Origin: Rhodococcoides kroppenstedtii
Lineage (GTDB): Bacteria > Actinomycetota > Actinomycetes > Mycobacteriales > Mycobacteriaceae
NCBI RefSeq assembly: GCF_900111805.1
Contig: NZ_FOJN01000012.1
Location: 62,001 to 126,000 of the forward strand
Reading direction: 5' to 3'
Length of the DNA: 64,000 nt
Below are positions 9,487 to 18,190 of this stretch, piece after piece (positions within the stretch are counted from its first letter, which is position 1; the number at the start of each line of letters is the position of its first letter). The notes beneath the pieces are model-generated. The model made no database searches. It was not told the DNA's origin and was given only the letters and a program-made list of their open reading frames with translations. The position numbers and the translations under genes were made by a program.

Positions 9487-10824
9487 ATGAACGAGGTGGA
9501 CACGCTCGACGGCGCGACGCACAGCGCCTGGGTGACCTTCCGCGCCCTGCTCGCCGACGGTGTGGCGGCTCTGGCGGCGGGTGACACGCTGCTGGTCACG
9601 TGCCCGCGCACACCGTCGGATCCCGCACCGCCGTGTGTGCAGTTCCACGGCTGGGACGAGTCGGTGGTGCGGTGCGAGGTGCTCTCCGACGACTACCTCG
9701 CTCCGCACCGAGCCTGGACGTCGTTCGGCTCCGCGCTTCTGACCGAGCTCGGATTCCACGCGCCTCCTCGCACCGCGGAGGACGCGGGCGCCGCACCCGA
9801 CGACACAGAGGACGCGTCGATACCGGTCAACTGGTACCTCGACCTGAGCCACCGGTACGCGGACCGCGCGGCCGACGCGTGTGTGCGCGTGCTGCGGGAC
9901 GTCTGGCAGGTGCCGCACCCCAGTTTCCTCACCGTCGCCGGGCGGGCCGATGCGGAGGTGTGCGGCATCGGTCGCACGGTCGCCGAGTCCGCGCCGGCGT
10001 TCGATCCGTTCGTCGCCGTCCGCACCGCAGACGCCGCCGGCCGTCGCGCCCTGGTCGAGGCCACCCTGCGGCACCTGCTCGGCTTTCTTCCGGACGCGGA
10101 CGAGGACGGCGACTACCCGTTCCGGCTCGGTCCCGCCTGGCTGTACCTGTGCCCCACCGAGGACGCACCGTTCGTGCAGATTCTCGCCCCGGTGGCCGCG
10201 GGCATCGCGGACACCGTGCACGCTGCCCGGGTGATCGCCGACGTCAACCGTCGGTGGCCGCACGTCAAACTCGTACTCGACGAGGATCGGGTGGTGGCCA
10301 CCGTCGACGTGACGGTCGTGCCGTTCGTCCCCCAGCACGTGCTCGACATGCTAGCGGTGATGGAGAAGTTCGTCGCCGAGACGGCGGAGGACGTCGTGAC
10401 GGCTCTGGGCGCACGGCCCTACCTGGACCGCACAGGCGTGGTCACGCCCGAACCGGAGGGCCGTACGCCCCTGCTGCCGGAGTCGTTGTGCCGGCTCGCG
10501 GAGGCCGTGTGGGAGCGCGGTGCGGACGTGAGCGTCGGTGAGGTCCTCGCCCTGTGCGGCGGGGATCGGACGCGGATCGCCGACCTGCTCTCTCTCGCCC
10601 GCGGTTGCGAGAACCAGTCCCTGACCCGGACGGTGTGGGACGACGAGCGAGTGGCCGCGTCCGCGGGGCTCGACGCTCGCGTGTGGCGGGTGACGGCTGC
10701 GCTCCTGACCGCCGCGCACAGGCGACTCGTCGCCGAGGCGAGGGACGGCTCGCCGACGGTGCAGCTCGACCTGTTCGGTGGCGTCGACCCGACGGGCGGT
10801 GTCGGTGACACGCTCTTCGACTGA
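9487..10824 (+). CDS. hypothetical protein with YbjN / TY-Chap-like modules
   Basis: 445-aa soluble protein. Residues of about 180-300 (LLGFLPDADEDGDYPF, AWLYLCPTE, ILAPVAAGI, DVNRRWPHVKLVLDEDRVVATVDV) resemble the YbjN/Tir-chaperone-like fold called TY-Chap, seen in many actinobacterial proteins. The N-terminal 130 residues look like a divergent second copy. The C-terminal third is helical and unassigned. No catalytic motif is visible. The start is supported by TACGGT 6 nt before the ATG. Function unknown; a chaperone or adaptor role is a guess from the fold. Confidence 0.6.
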   Translation: MNEVDTLDGATHSAWVTFRALLADGVAALAAGDTLLVTCPRTPSDPAPPCVQFHGWDESVVRCEVLSDDYLAPHRAWTSFGSALLTELGFHAPPRTAEDAGAAPDDTEDASIPVNWYLDLSHRYADRAADACVRVLRDVWQVPHPSFLTVAGRADAEVCGIGRTVAESAPAFDPFVAVRTADAAGRRALVEATLRHLLGFLPDADEDGDYPFRLGPAWLYLCPTEDAPFVQILAPVAAGIADTVHAARVIADVNRRWPHVKLVLDEDRVVATVDVTVVPFVPQHVLDMLAVMEKFVAETAEDVVTALGARPYLDRTGVVTPEPEGRTPLLPESLCRLAEAVWERGADVSVGEVLALCGGDRTRIADLLSLARGCENQSLTRTVWDDERVAASAGLDARVWRVTAALLTAAHRRLVAEARDGSPTVQLDLFGGVDPTGGVGDTLFD

Positions 10825-10861
10825 GCCGGTCGGTGCGGAACGCCCGGGTAACGTCGGAGCG

Positions 10862-12088
10862 ATGGTCTCCCCGGTGATGTCGGTGCCCCGCTACGGGGAG
10901 AACACGCTGTCCGATCTGTTACCCGCCGTGCTCGGGGCGGTGACGGGAAACGACGTCGCCCCGTCACTCGACCTCGCCGGCGTCCGGCGCGTGTGCGTTC
11001 TCCTGATCGACGGACTGGGAGCACAGCAGCTCGCCGCGCGGGCGGAGCACGCTCCGATGCTGTCGTCGATGAGCGGCGAGACGTGGACGTCGACCTTCCC
11101 GTCCACCACGGCCACCAGCCTCGCCTCGCTCGGTACCGGCCGCCCGCCGGGTCAGCACGGCATCGTCGGCTACCTGACGGCGGTCGAGGGGTACGACCGG
11201 CCGATGAACCCACTGCACTGGCGGTTGCACGGGCAGGCCGGAGGCCGGTCGGGGAAGGACGGGCAGGCCGGAGGCCGGTCGGGGAAGGACGGGCAGGCCG
11301 GAGGCCGGTCGGGGAAGGGCTCGTCGGATTTGTTGTCCACCCTCGTGCCGGAGGAGTTCCAACCGCACCCGACGGTGTTCGAGCGGGCGTCGGCGGCGGG
11401 GATCGCGGTCACCCGGGTGGCACCGTCCTATCAACGGGAGTCGGGACTGACCCGCGCGGTGCTGCGCGGCGGCGACTTCGCGGCGTCGGTGTCGGCGGGT
11501 GATCTGGTGGCGCGCACGCTGAGCGCGCTGAACCGAGGTGACCGCTCGGTGGTGTATTCGTACTGGTCGGAGCTGGACCTCACCGGCCACGTCCGTGGCC
11601 CGTCGTCGGATGCCTGGAGTCACGAACTGCGGCAGGTCGATTCGATGGTCGAGGCCATCGTCTCGCGGCTGCCGCCGGACGCGGCGTTGGTCGTCACGGC
11701 GGATCACGGGATGGCGGACGTGGAGGAGCGTGTCGACGTCGACACCACCCCGGCGCTGTCGCTGGACGTCACGATGATCGCGGGTGAACCGCGGGCGCGG
11801 CACGTCTTCGCTCGCCCGGGTGCGGCCGCCGACGTGGCGCAGCGCTGGCGCGAGACGCTGGGTACGGACTACCTGGTGGTCGACCGCGACGAGGCGATCG
11901 GCCGCGGGTGGTTCGGGCCGGTCCGGCCGGCCGTCGCTCGGACGATCGGGGACGTACTGACGCTGGCCCGCGGATCCGGTGCCGTGGTGCGGTCGGGGGC
12001 CGAGCCGAATCAGTCCGCGCTGCTGGGCCATCACGGGTCGCTGACCGACGCGGAGACCCGGGTGCCGTTGCTGATCGCGCGGTCGTAA
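10862..12088 (+). CDS. alkaline-phosphatase-fold nucleotide pyrophosphatase/phosphodiesterase
   Basis: 408-aa enzyme of the type I phosphodiesterase/nucleotide pyrophosphatase family. Metal-site and nucleophile motifs are visible: LLIDGLGAQQL near 45, the nucleophilic threonine in TFPSTTATSLASLGTG near 80, the DLTGH aspartate/histidine, and TADHGM near 280. Substrate unknown; no signal peptide. The start at 10862 follows TAACGT plus 7 nt, so the mRNA is probably leaderless. Odd feature: a 30-nt unit is tandemly repeated three times inside the gene (11231-11320), inserting GQAGGRSGKD repeats right after the conserved NPLHWRLH segment. Confidence 0.85.
   Translation: MVSPVMSVPRYGENTLSDLLPAVLGAVTGNDVAPSLDLAGVRRVCVLLIDGLGAQQLAARAEHAPMLSSMSGETWTSTFPSTTATSLASLGTGRPPGQHGIVGYLTAVEGYDRPMNPLHWRLHGQAGGRSGKDGQAGGRSGKDGQAGGRSGKGSSDLLSTLVPEEFQPHPTVFERASAAGIAVTRVAPSYQRESGLTRAVLRGGDFAASVSAGDLVARTLSALNRGDRSVVYSYWSELDLTGHVRGPSSDAWSHELRQVDSMVEAIVSRLPPDAALVVTADHGMADVEERVDVDTTPALSLDVTMIAGEPRARHVFARPGAAADVAQRWRETLGTDYLVVDRDEAIGRGWFGPVRPAVARTIGDVLTLARGSGAVVRSGAEPNQSALLGHHGSLTDAETRVPLLIARS
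11231..11320 (+). repeat. 30-nt coding minisatellite, three copies
   Basis: Three head-to-tail copies of a 30-nt unit, starting at 11231, 11261 and 11291. The last copy differs at one base. Each copy encodes GQAGGRSGKD, so copy number changes would keep the frame of the phosphodiesterase gene. Confidence 0.95.
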
Positions 12089-12174
12089 CACCGGGTTCGT
12101 GGTTCGCGCCGGGGTTCGAATCGCGGCGAGCACAACCGTGGGCTCGGCGCGCCTGCACTCCTAGCGTCGGACGA

Positions 12175-13371
12175 GTGACTGTCGACAGCGCGACTCCTCC
12201 GCCCTCCCTGGCCCTGCACTGGTTCCTGCCCACGTACGGCGACAGCCGATCCATCGTGGGCGGCGGTCACGGCAGCCGGGCGGGCGCGGCCAGTGGTGAC
12301 CGGCGGGCGACCATCGGCTACCTGTCCTCGATCGGCCGGGCCGCCGAGGAATTCGGCTTCACCGGCGCCCTGACACCCGCGGGGGCGTGGTGCGAGGACG
12401 CGTGGCTCACCACCGCGATGGTGGCCCGCGAGACGGAGAAGTTGGCCTTTCTGATCGCCTTCCGCCCGGGCCTGATCAGTCCGACGCTCGCGGCACAGAT
12501 GGCGGCGACCTTCTCCCGGCACGCGCCCGGCCGACTGCTGCTCAACGTGGTGACCGGCGGCGAGGCGCACGAACAACGGCAGTACGGCGACCACCTGAGC
12601 AAGGACGAACGGTACGCCCGCACCGACGAGTTCCTCACCGTCGTGCGGGGACTGTGGCGGGGTGAATCGGTCACCCACCAGGGCACCCACATCCAGGTGG
12701 AGGACGCGTCGCTCCCCTTCCTGCCGGATCCGATCCCGCCCCTGTACTTCGGCGGCTCGTCCCTGGCGGCCGGTCCCGTCGCCGCCGACCACACCGACGT
12801 GTACCTGACCTGGGGCGAGCCCCCGGCGGCGGTGGCGGCCAAGATCGCCTGGATCCGCGATCTCGCCCGCGAGCGCGGGCGGACCGTGCGCTTCGGAATC
12901 CGTCTGCACGTCATCACCCGCGACACCGCGGAGGACGCTTGGGCGCAGGCGGGCGCCCTGGTGGACGCCCTCGGCGAGGACACCGTCGCCACTGCGCAGG
13001 CGAACCTGGCTCGCAGCGAGTCGGTGGGTCAGCGCTCGATGCTCGCGCTGCACGAGGAGAGTCGACGCGACGGGTCGTGGAAGGACCCGCGGGCTCTCGA
13101 GATCGCCCCCAACCTCTGGTCCGGCGTCGGGCTGGTGCGCGGCGGTGCCGGCACGGCGCTCGTCGGCAGCCACACGGAGGTGGCCGACCGGATCGCCGAG
13201 TACGCGGCCCTCGGTATCGACGAATTCGTGTTCTCCGGCTACCCCCACCTCGAGGAGCTGTACTGGTTCGGCGAGGGCGTCCTGCCGATCCTGCGACGTC
13301 GTGGGTTGTTCACGGCGGGTGCACAGCAGACCGGGGCCGCGCACACTCCGTTCCTCCCGGCCTCGCGATGA
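12175..13371 (+). CDS. LLM-class flavin-dependent monooxygenase, SsuD-like
   Basis: 398-aa TIM-barrel flavin monooxygenase close to alkanesulfonate monooxygenase: HWFLPTYGDSRSIVGG at the start, then LIAFRPGLISPTLAAQM, LLLNVVTGG, and a YFGGSS phosphate-binding segment. Such enzymes use FMNH2 and oxygen to release sulfite from organosulfonates or to oxidise sulfones. The GTG at 12175 follows TAGCGT by 7 nt, marking the start; an open frame further upstream is antisense noise. It overlaps the SfnB-like gene by ATGA, suggesting one sulfur-scavenging operon. No flavin reductase gene is adjacent. Confidence 0.88.
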   Translation: MTVDSATPPPSLALHWFLPTYGDSRSIVGGGHGSRAGAASGDRRATIGYLSSIGRAAEEFGFTGALTPAGAWCEDAWLTTAMVARETEKLAFLIAFRPGLISPTLAAQMAATFSRHAPGRLLLNVVTGGEAHEQRQYGDHLSKDERYARTDEFLTVVRGLWRGESVTHQGTHIQVEDASLPFLPDPIPPLYFGGSSLAAGPVAADHTDVYLTWGEPPAAVAAKIAWIRDLARERGRTVRFGIRLHVITRDTAEDAWAQAGALVDALGEDTVATAQANLARSESVGQRSMLALHEESRRDGSWKDPRALEIAPNLWSGVGLVRGGAGTALVGSHTEVADRIAEYAALGIDEFVFSGYPHLEELYWFGEGVLPILRRRGLFTAGAQQTGAAHTPFLPASR

Positions 13372-14588
13372 CGCCACCCCTGCTCGACGACGCCGGCGCG
13401 CTGGCCGCGGCCGAGGCGGTGCGGGCGGTCCTCGCGACGGGCGCCGCGGCCCGCGACCGTGACCGCGTCCTCCCGCGCGCCGAGCTCGACGCGGTGTCGG
13501 ACTCGGGCCTGTTGGGCATCACGGTGCCCGCCCGGTTCGGCGGTCGCCCGGTGTCCACCCGGACGGTGGCACGGGTGTTCGCGACGCTGGCCCGTGGGGA
13601 CGCGAGCGTCGCGCAGATTCCGCAGAGCCATCTGACGTTCCTCGACGCACTGCGCCGGACGGGCACCGACCTGCAGCAGAAGCGGTGGTTCGGCGAAGCT
13701 CTGGCCGGGCGTCGCTTCGCGAACGCGCAGAGCGAGCGCGGTACACCGACGGTGGGAATCGACCACACCTCGTTCGCGCCGCAGCCCGACGGCTCCTTAC
13801 GGGCCACCGGGACCAAGTACTACTGCACCGGAGCCCTGCTGGCGCACTGGCTGGTGGTGCGTGGCGTCGTCGGCGACCATCGTGCGCCGGACGCGCAGAG
13901 CCGCAAGGTGCTGGCGTACCTGCCCGTCGACACTCCCGGCATCGACATCTCGGACGACTGGGACGGTCTCGGGCAACGGACGACGGCATCGGGCACCGTG
14001 ACGCTGACCGATGTCGTCGTTCCTGCCGACGCGGTGATTCCGTACTCTGCGATCTTCGACGACGCCACCACCTACGGCGCCCGAGCCCAGCTCGTCCACG
14101 CCGCGATCGACGTCGGCCTCGCTCGGGCCGCGATGGACGCGGCGCGAGGCGCGGTGGCGTCCGCGCGTCCCCCGGTGGACGCGGCCGTGGCGTCGGCGGA
14201 CCGAGATCCGTTGCTGCTCCAGCAGTTCGGCGACCTGGAGATCACGGTACGGTCCGCGGAGGCCCTGCTCGTCGAGGCGGGTGAGGCGATCGATCGCGCC
14301 GAGGACGCCCGTGCCGACGACCCCGGCAGCGTCGACCCCGATGCGGCCGCGGCCGCCTCGATCGCCGTGGCCGCGGTCAAGGTGGTGGCCACCCGGGCAG
14401 CACTGGAGACGAGCTCCGCACTGTTCGACGCGGGCGGAACCCGCAGTGCCGCAGCGTCGTCGGGCACGGACCGCCTGTGGCGGGACGCCCGGACGCACAC
14501 CCTCCACGATCCGTCGCGGTGGAAGGTTCAGCACGTCGGGCGCTACGCCCTCACCGGCGCCCACCCACCGCGGCACGGCCTCGTCTGA
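13368..14588 (+). CDS. acyl-CoA dehydrogenase-fold flavoprotein, SfnB/DszC-like
   Basis: 406-aa protein with the acyl-CoA dehydrogenase fold. It shows the N-terminal helical domain, the mid-domain NAQSERGT and KYYCTGALLAHW stretches, and the C-terminal four-helix bundle ending in HDPSRWKVQHVGRYAL. The catalytic glutamate typical of true acyl-CoA dehydrogenases is not evident. The HDPxxWK ending and pairing with an SsuD-like enzyme point to the SfnB/DszC sulfur-acquisition monooxygenase group. It begins at an ATG overlapping the stop of the preceding gene. Confidence 0.85.
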   Translation: MTPPLLDDAGALAAAEAVRAVLATGAAARDRDRVLPRAELDAVSDSGLLGITVPARFGGRPVSTRTVARVFATLARGDASVAQIPQSHLTFLDALRRTGTDLQQKRWFGEALAGRRFANAQSERGTPTVGIDHTSFAPQPDGSLRATGTKYYCTGALLAHWLVVRGVVGDHRAPDAQSRKVLAYLPVDTPGIDISDDWDGLGQRTTASGTVTLTDVVVPADAVIPYSAIFDDATTYGARAQLVHAAIDVGLARAAMDAARGAVASARPPVDAAVASADRDPLLLQQFGDLEITVRSAEALLVEAGEAIDRAEDARADDPGSVDPDAAAAASIAVAAVKVVATRAALETSSALFDAGGTRSAAASSGTDRLWRDARTHTLHDPSRWKVQHVGRYALTGAHPPRHGLV

Positions 14589-14609
14589 GCTGGAGTGACG
14601 CGACCCGCG

Positions 14610-15380
14610 TCAGGCCGGCGTCACCCGGAACGGGCGCCCGAACTGAGTCCGTACACCGGGCGACCACAGCACCGAGTCCGGCGGCCGGTTCGCGACGCCC
14701 GGCAGGCCCGCCGCCGCCACCAGGTCGTCGCGCAGTCGCACCACCTCCGCGTCGTACAGCGGCCAGCGCCGGTGCGTGTTCGGCACGTAGATCGGTCGGC
14801 CCGCGACGGCCGTGTGCATGCCCCATCGGGCGGTGAGGAACACCGCGAGCGGATCGTCGCTCCGGTCACGGGAACCGCGCCGGACGGCGAAGTCGGTGGC
14901 GGCGCCGCGATGCGGCGGCGCGAGGCGACTGCTCGCGTAGCCGAACACCACGCCGTCGTCGGCGATCCCGATGCGCGAGAAGCGATACGGCACGCCGGCG
15001 AGGTTGGTTCCCAGGACGACGGCGAGCCGCGTCGCCTCCAACGACCGGAACACGACGCCGCGGCGACCGTCGCCGTCCCGGCTGTAGAGGCGGACGTTGA
15101 TCTCGCCGAACGTGCCCAGGTACGGCACCGGGAGACCGTAGCCCGGTCCGGCCCCCACCATGTGAAAGCCGATCAGGCCGACCCAGGTGGACCCGTCGAA
15201 CTCGTCGGGCACCACACCGGCGGGGAGCAGCGGTGCCACGCGGTCGGTGTCGACGCGCCAGTGCAGGAACAGCAGTCGTTCCCAGCGTTGGTCGAGCAGG
15301 ACCGGTCGCGGCAGGATCGGGGGTCGCGGCCACAGACGCGGCCCGCGATCCGGTCGCGGCCGGCCCGCCCCGTCACCCAC
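14610..15380 (-). CDS. DUF2071 (YqjF-like) protein
   Basis: About 256 aa, cytoplasmic, with the DUF2071 features WERLLFLHWRVD near residue 33, LLPAGVVPDEFDG, WVGLIGFHM, and EINVRLY. The domain resembles an acetoacetate-decarboxylase-like barrel; the role is unknown. The GTG at 15380 overlaps the end of the small MFS partner gene by 8 nt and makes it the third gene of that operon; a later GTG near the VLLDQRW segment is possible. Confidence 0.75.
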   Translation of the reverse strand: MGDGAGRPRPDRGPRLWPRPPILPRPVLLDQRWERLLFLHWRVDTDRVAPLLPAGVVPDEFDGSTWVGLIGFHMVGAGPGYGLPVPYLGTFGEINVRLYSRDGDGRRGVVFRSLEATRLAVVLGTNLAGVPYRFSRIGIADDGVVFGYASSRLAPPHRGAATDFAVRRGSRDRSDDPLAVFLTARWGMHTAVAGRPIYVPNTHRRWPLYDAEVVRLRDDLVAAAGLPGVANRPPDSVLWSPGVRTQFGRPFRVTPA

Positions 15381-15516
15381 CGAACAGGTTCTTCGCCTTG
15401 AGAATCAGCTCGTACAGACCCCAGGCGAAGGGCACGCCGACCCACAGCCAGGACACCACGACGACGGGAACGGACACGGCCGAGGACGGCGCGCTCGAGC
15501 GTTCTTCGGTGGTCAC
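15373..15516 (-). CDS. small membrane partner of an OFA-type MFS transporter
   Basis: 47-aa peptide starting at a GTG that overlaps the stop of the MFS gene (GTGA). It has one hydrophobic segment (SVPVVVVSWLWVGVPFAWGLY) followed by a basic ELILKAKNLFGG tail. Very short proteins of this design commonly follow oxalate/formate-type MFS genes in actinobacteria and are annotated as the MFS transporter small subunit. Tight coupling supports a stoichiometric partner that inserts beside the carrier. Confidence 0.8.
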   Translation of the reverse strand: MTTEERSSAPSSAVSVPVVVVSWLWVGVPFAWGLYELILKAKNLFGG

Positions 15517-16862
15517 GTGCGGACACCTTCCTCGCGGGTGGGAGCAGCTTCCGAGTACTTCGGATCCACGGGCTTGATCAGTTCGTTGGCGACGAACCCG
15601 ATGGACAGCAACACGATCATCGTGACGAAGGCCGGTACGTAGCGGCCGGTGGTGCCCGCCTCACCCAGGTCGGCGATGGCGTTGACGATGAGCGGTCCGA
15701 GCACCCCGGCGACGGACCAGGCGGTGAGCAGGCGGCCGTGGATGGCGCCGACCTGGTAGGTCCCGAACAGGTCGCGCAGGTAGGCGGGCACCGTCGCGAA
15801 GCCGGCGCCGTAGAACGAGAGGATGACCATGGCGCTGACGAGGAAGAGCACCTTGTTGCTGTTGGTGAACAGCGAGATGTACAGGTAGAGCAGCGCTCCC
15901 ACCCCCAGGTACATCCGGTAGATGTTCTTCCGGCCCACCAGATCGGACACCGAGGACCACACGAAGCGGCCGAGCATGTTGGTCAGGGAGAGGAACGCCA
16001 CGAAGCCGGCCGCGGCCGCCGCGACGGATTCGGGGGCGGCCGGATCCGGGAAGAAGTCGGTGTAGATGCCGGCGGCGCGCTCGAGGATGCCGATACCCGC
16101 GGTCACGTTGAAGCACAGCACGATCCACAGGAGCCAGAACTGCGGCGTCTTCACGGCGTTCGCCGCGGACACACGCTGGTTGTGCTCGCCCTCCTTCGGC
16201 TCGGGCGGGGTCCATCCGGCGGGCCGCCAGTCGTCCGCGGGCACGCGGATGAGGACGACCCCGAGTGCCATGAAGATCGCGTAGCCGACGCCGAGGGTGA
16301 GGAAGGTGGTGGCGATCGACGACGTCGTGTTGCCGCCGTAGGCGGACAGCAGCTTCGTCGTCAACGGGGACGCCACCAGGGCGCCGCCGCCGAAGCCCAT
16401 GATGGCGATGCCCGTGGCCATTCCGGGCCGGTCCGGGAACCATTTGATGAGCGTCGACACCGGGGAGATGTAGCCGATTCCGAGGCCGATGCCGCCGATC
16501 ACGCCGTACCCGAGGACGACGAGCCAGAACTGTCCGATCGACATGCCGAGAGCCGACACCAGCAGACCGGAGCAGAAGAAGAGCAGCGACATGCTCATGG
16601 CCCAGCGTGGACCGTGGACCTCCACCTTGGTGCCGAGGACGGCCGCCGACAGGCCCAGCATGACGATGGCGAGCTGGAAGGGCAGCGCGGTGGCGGTGCC
16701 GCTCAATCCCAGTGCGGTGTCGGACGATATGGCGGCCTTGAAAACACTCCAGGCGTAGGCCTGACCGATCGCCAGATGGATGGCGAGCGCGGCCGGCGGG
16801 ACGAGCCATCGACTCCACCCCGGTGGGGCGACGATGCGTGCGCGTTCGAGTACAGCGGGCAT
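15513..16862 (-). CDS. MFS transporter, oxalate/formate antiporter (OFA) family
   Basis: 449-aa, 12-helix carrier of the OFA group. It shows AIGQAYAWSVF in helix 1, a PVSTLIKWFPDRPGMATGIAIMGFGGG stretch between helices 4 and 5, and SVSDLVGRKN in the central loop. Known relatives exchange oxalate/formate or take up other small monocarboxylates; the substrate here is not determined. The ATG at 16862 follows GGAGAGGACC, and the preceding leader can form two mutually exclusive hairpins. Overlaps by GTGA with the small partner gene downstream. Confidence 0.88.
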   Translation of the reverse strand: MPAVLERARIVAPPGWSRWLVPPAALAIHLAIGQAYAWSVFKAAISSDTALGLSGTATALPFQLAIVMLGLSAAVLGTKVEVHGPRWAMSMSLLFFCSGLLVSALGMSIGQFWLVVLGYGVIGGIGLGIGYISPVSTLIKWFPDRPGMATGIAIMGFGGGALVASPLTTKLLSAYGGNTTSSIATTFLTLGVGYAIFMALGVVLIRVPADDWRPAGWTPPEPKEGEHNQRVSAANAVKTPQFWLLWIVLCFNVTAGIGILERAAGIYTDFFPDPAAPESVAAAAAGFVAFLSLTNMLGRFVWSSVSDLVGRKNIYRMYLGVGALLYLYISLFTNSNKVLFLVSAMVILSFYGAGFATVPAYLRDLFGTYQVGAIHGRLLTAWSVAGVLGPLIVNAIADLGEAGTTGRYVPAFVTMIVLLSIGFVANELIKPVDPKYSEAAPTREEGVRT

Positions 16863-16877
16863 GGGCGGTGGGGTCCT

Positions 16878-16909
16878 CTCCGATCGTCGGCTCGTGGATC
16901 GGAGCCGAC
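16878..16909 (-). promoter_or_regulatory. leader with two competing hairpins before the OFA carrier
   Basis: On the minus strand RNA, GUCGGCUC (from 16909-16902) can pair with GAGCCGAC (16893-16886), or instead CUCCGAUC (16904-16897) can pair with GAUCGGAG (16885-16878). The two stems, each a perfect 8 bp, share bases and cannot coexist. The 3' arm of the second holds the GGAG that lies in the carrier's ribosome binding region, so the choice of stem could switch translation. A TAGAGC hexamer just upstream could be the -10. Confidence 0.5.
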
Positions 16910-16966
16910 CGCTCTATCCGATCATTCGGAAGGGGGGCTCGGGTGGGATTCCGCCCGATCGGGTTC

Positions 16967-18052
16967 TCACCATTGATCGCGCGAGATCTGATCGGACACG
17001 GAATGGGTGTTGTCCGCCGAGATCTCGCGGTCGCCCGAGCGACCCAGGAGGTCCTCGATGCGGCGGTCCAATCCCGCCGTCTGCGCGAGGACGTCCAGCG
17101 AGCGGTGCTCGACCTCGGCGACGGCGATCTCGTCCACCACGCGGGACAGGGCAGCGACGCGGTCGATCACCTGGTCCCAGACCGGGATGAGATCGCCGCG
17201 GCGACGGAGGATCTCGCGACGGCCCTCGTCGTCGATCGCGTCGCCCTGCGCCTCGAACGCGGCGGTCAGGTCCGCGTCGAGGGTCGCCAGCGCCACCACG
17301 TCGACCGCGATGCCGACCAGTTCGAGGCCGGGGTCGAGCTGGGCCCGCGCCACCGCGAAGAGGTCGGTGTGCCAGATGCGCGCACCCAGAATGCGGTCGT
17401 GGTACGTGCCGGCGAGGAAACCGATGGTCTCGTACCGGTCCGTGAAGCGGTCGACGTCGATTCCCGCCACGGATCGAGCCAGCGCGGCACCGCGCTCGTG
17501 CACCGGCTCGAGCCGGTCGGCCGCCAGGCCACCGAGAATCTCCCGTGCCCGACCCAGCGGACCGGGGCCGGCCCCCAGCGGGGCGGGGGTGTGGCACAGT
17601 GCCTCGAACAGCGCGGTGCGTTGATCGACGTCCAGATGCAGACCGTCGCGTCGGTCCCGTCGGATCGCCCGCACGCCCGTCGCGTAGTGGGCCGAGCTCA
17701 TGACGAATCGCGTCCGCAGACCACCGAGACGCCGAGACAACAGCGCCTTTCGCTGCATCAGCGCCACCCGCGTCGGACCCGCGCGGCCATGAGACAGCCG
17801 CTCCTCGATCCAGTCGAGCTCCCGCACCAGCGGACGCAGCGCCGCGAAGCCCCCGATGGCCGGGAAGCGGCGACCGGCGCGCAACCGCGCGAGCGCGACG
17901 GACCGGACGGTGTCGTCCACCCGACCCAGCGCGTAGAGCAGCGCCGCACGATCGGAGAGCGGCTCGTGGACCGCGTCGATGCGGGCCGACTCCGCGATGC
18001 GGCGGACCGTGTCCGCGCGTCGAGCGCGATCGTCGGTGGGATCACCGGGCAT
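16967..18052 (-). CDS. hypothetical protein, helical
   Basis: 361-aa soluble, arginine- and aspartate-rich protein that I do not recognise. It looks almost fully helical, with an N-terminal bundle (SDRAALLYALGRVDDTV, LVRELDWIEERLSHG) and a middle stretch of alternating hydrophobics (LVGIAVDVVALATLDADL). No membrane segment, signal or nucleotide motif is seen. It precedes the OFA carrier on the same strand by about 100 nt but that gap holds its own leader. A long open frame on the opposite strand here is a shadow. Confidence 0.6.
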   Translation of the reverse strand: MPGDPTDDRARRADTVRRIAESARIDAVHEPLSDRAALLYALGRVDDTVRSVALARLRAGRRFPAIGGFAALRPLVRELDWIEERLSHGRAGPTRVALMQRKALLSRRLGGLRTRFVMSSAHYATGVRAIRRDRRDGLHLDVDQRTALFEALCHTPAPLGAGPGPLGRAREILGGLAADRLEPVHERGAALARSVAGIDVDRFTDRYETIGFLAGTYHDRILGARIWHTDLFAVARAQLDPGLELVGIAVDVVALATLDADLTAAFEAQGDAIDDEGRREILRRRGDLIPVWDQVIDRVAALSRVVDEIAVAEVEHRSLDVLAQTAGLDRRIEDLLGRSGDREISADNTHSVSDQISRDQW

Positions 18053-18190
18053 GCGTCACACCTCGCTGGAAGCCGAACCGGGTTCGTCGGACCTCTCCAT
18101 CGTTCCAGACCGTGGACGCATCACCGGTCCACCGCGGCCCTCGGTCCCGGGATGACGCCCCGACCGCGCACCGCCTCTACGATCGATCGG

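Noticed and set aside
16823-18190. Long plus-strand extension in frame with malQ
   Set aside because: No homology in this stretch, antisense to another gene, and a leaderless start signal marks the GTG at 18191.
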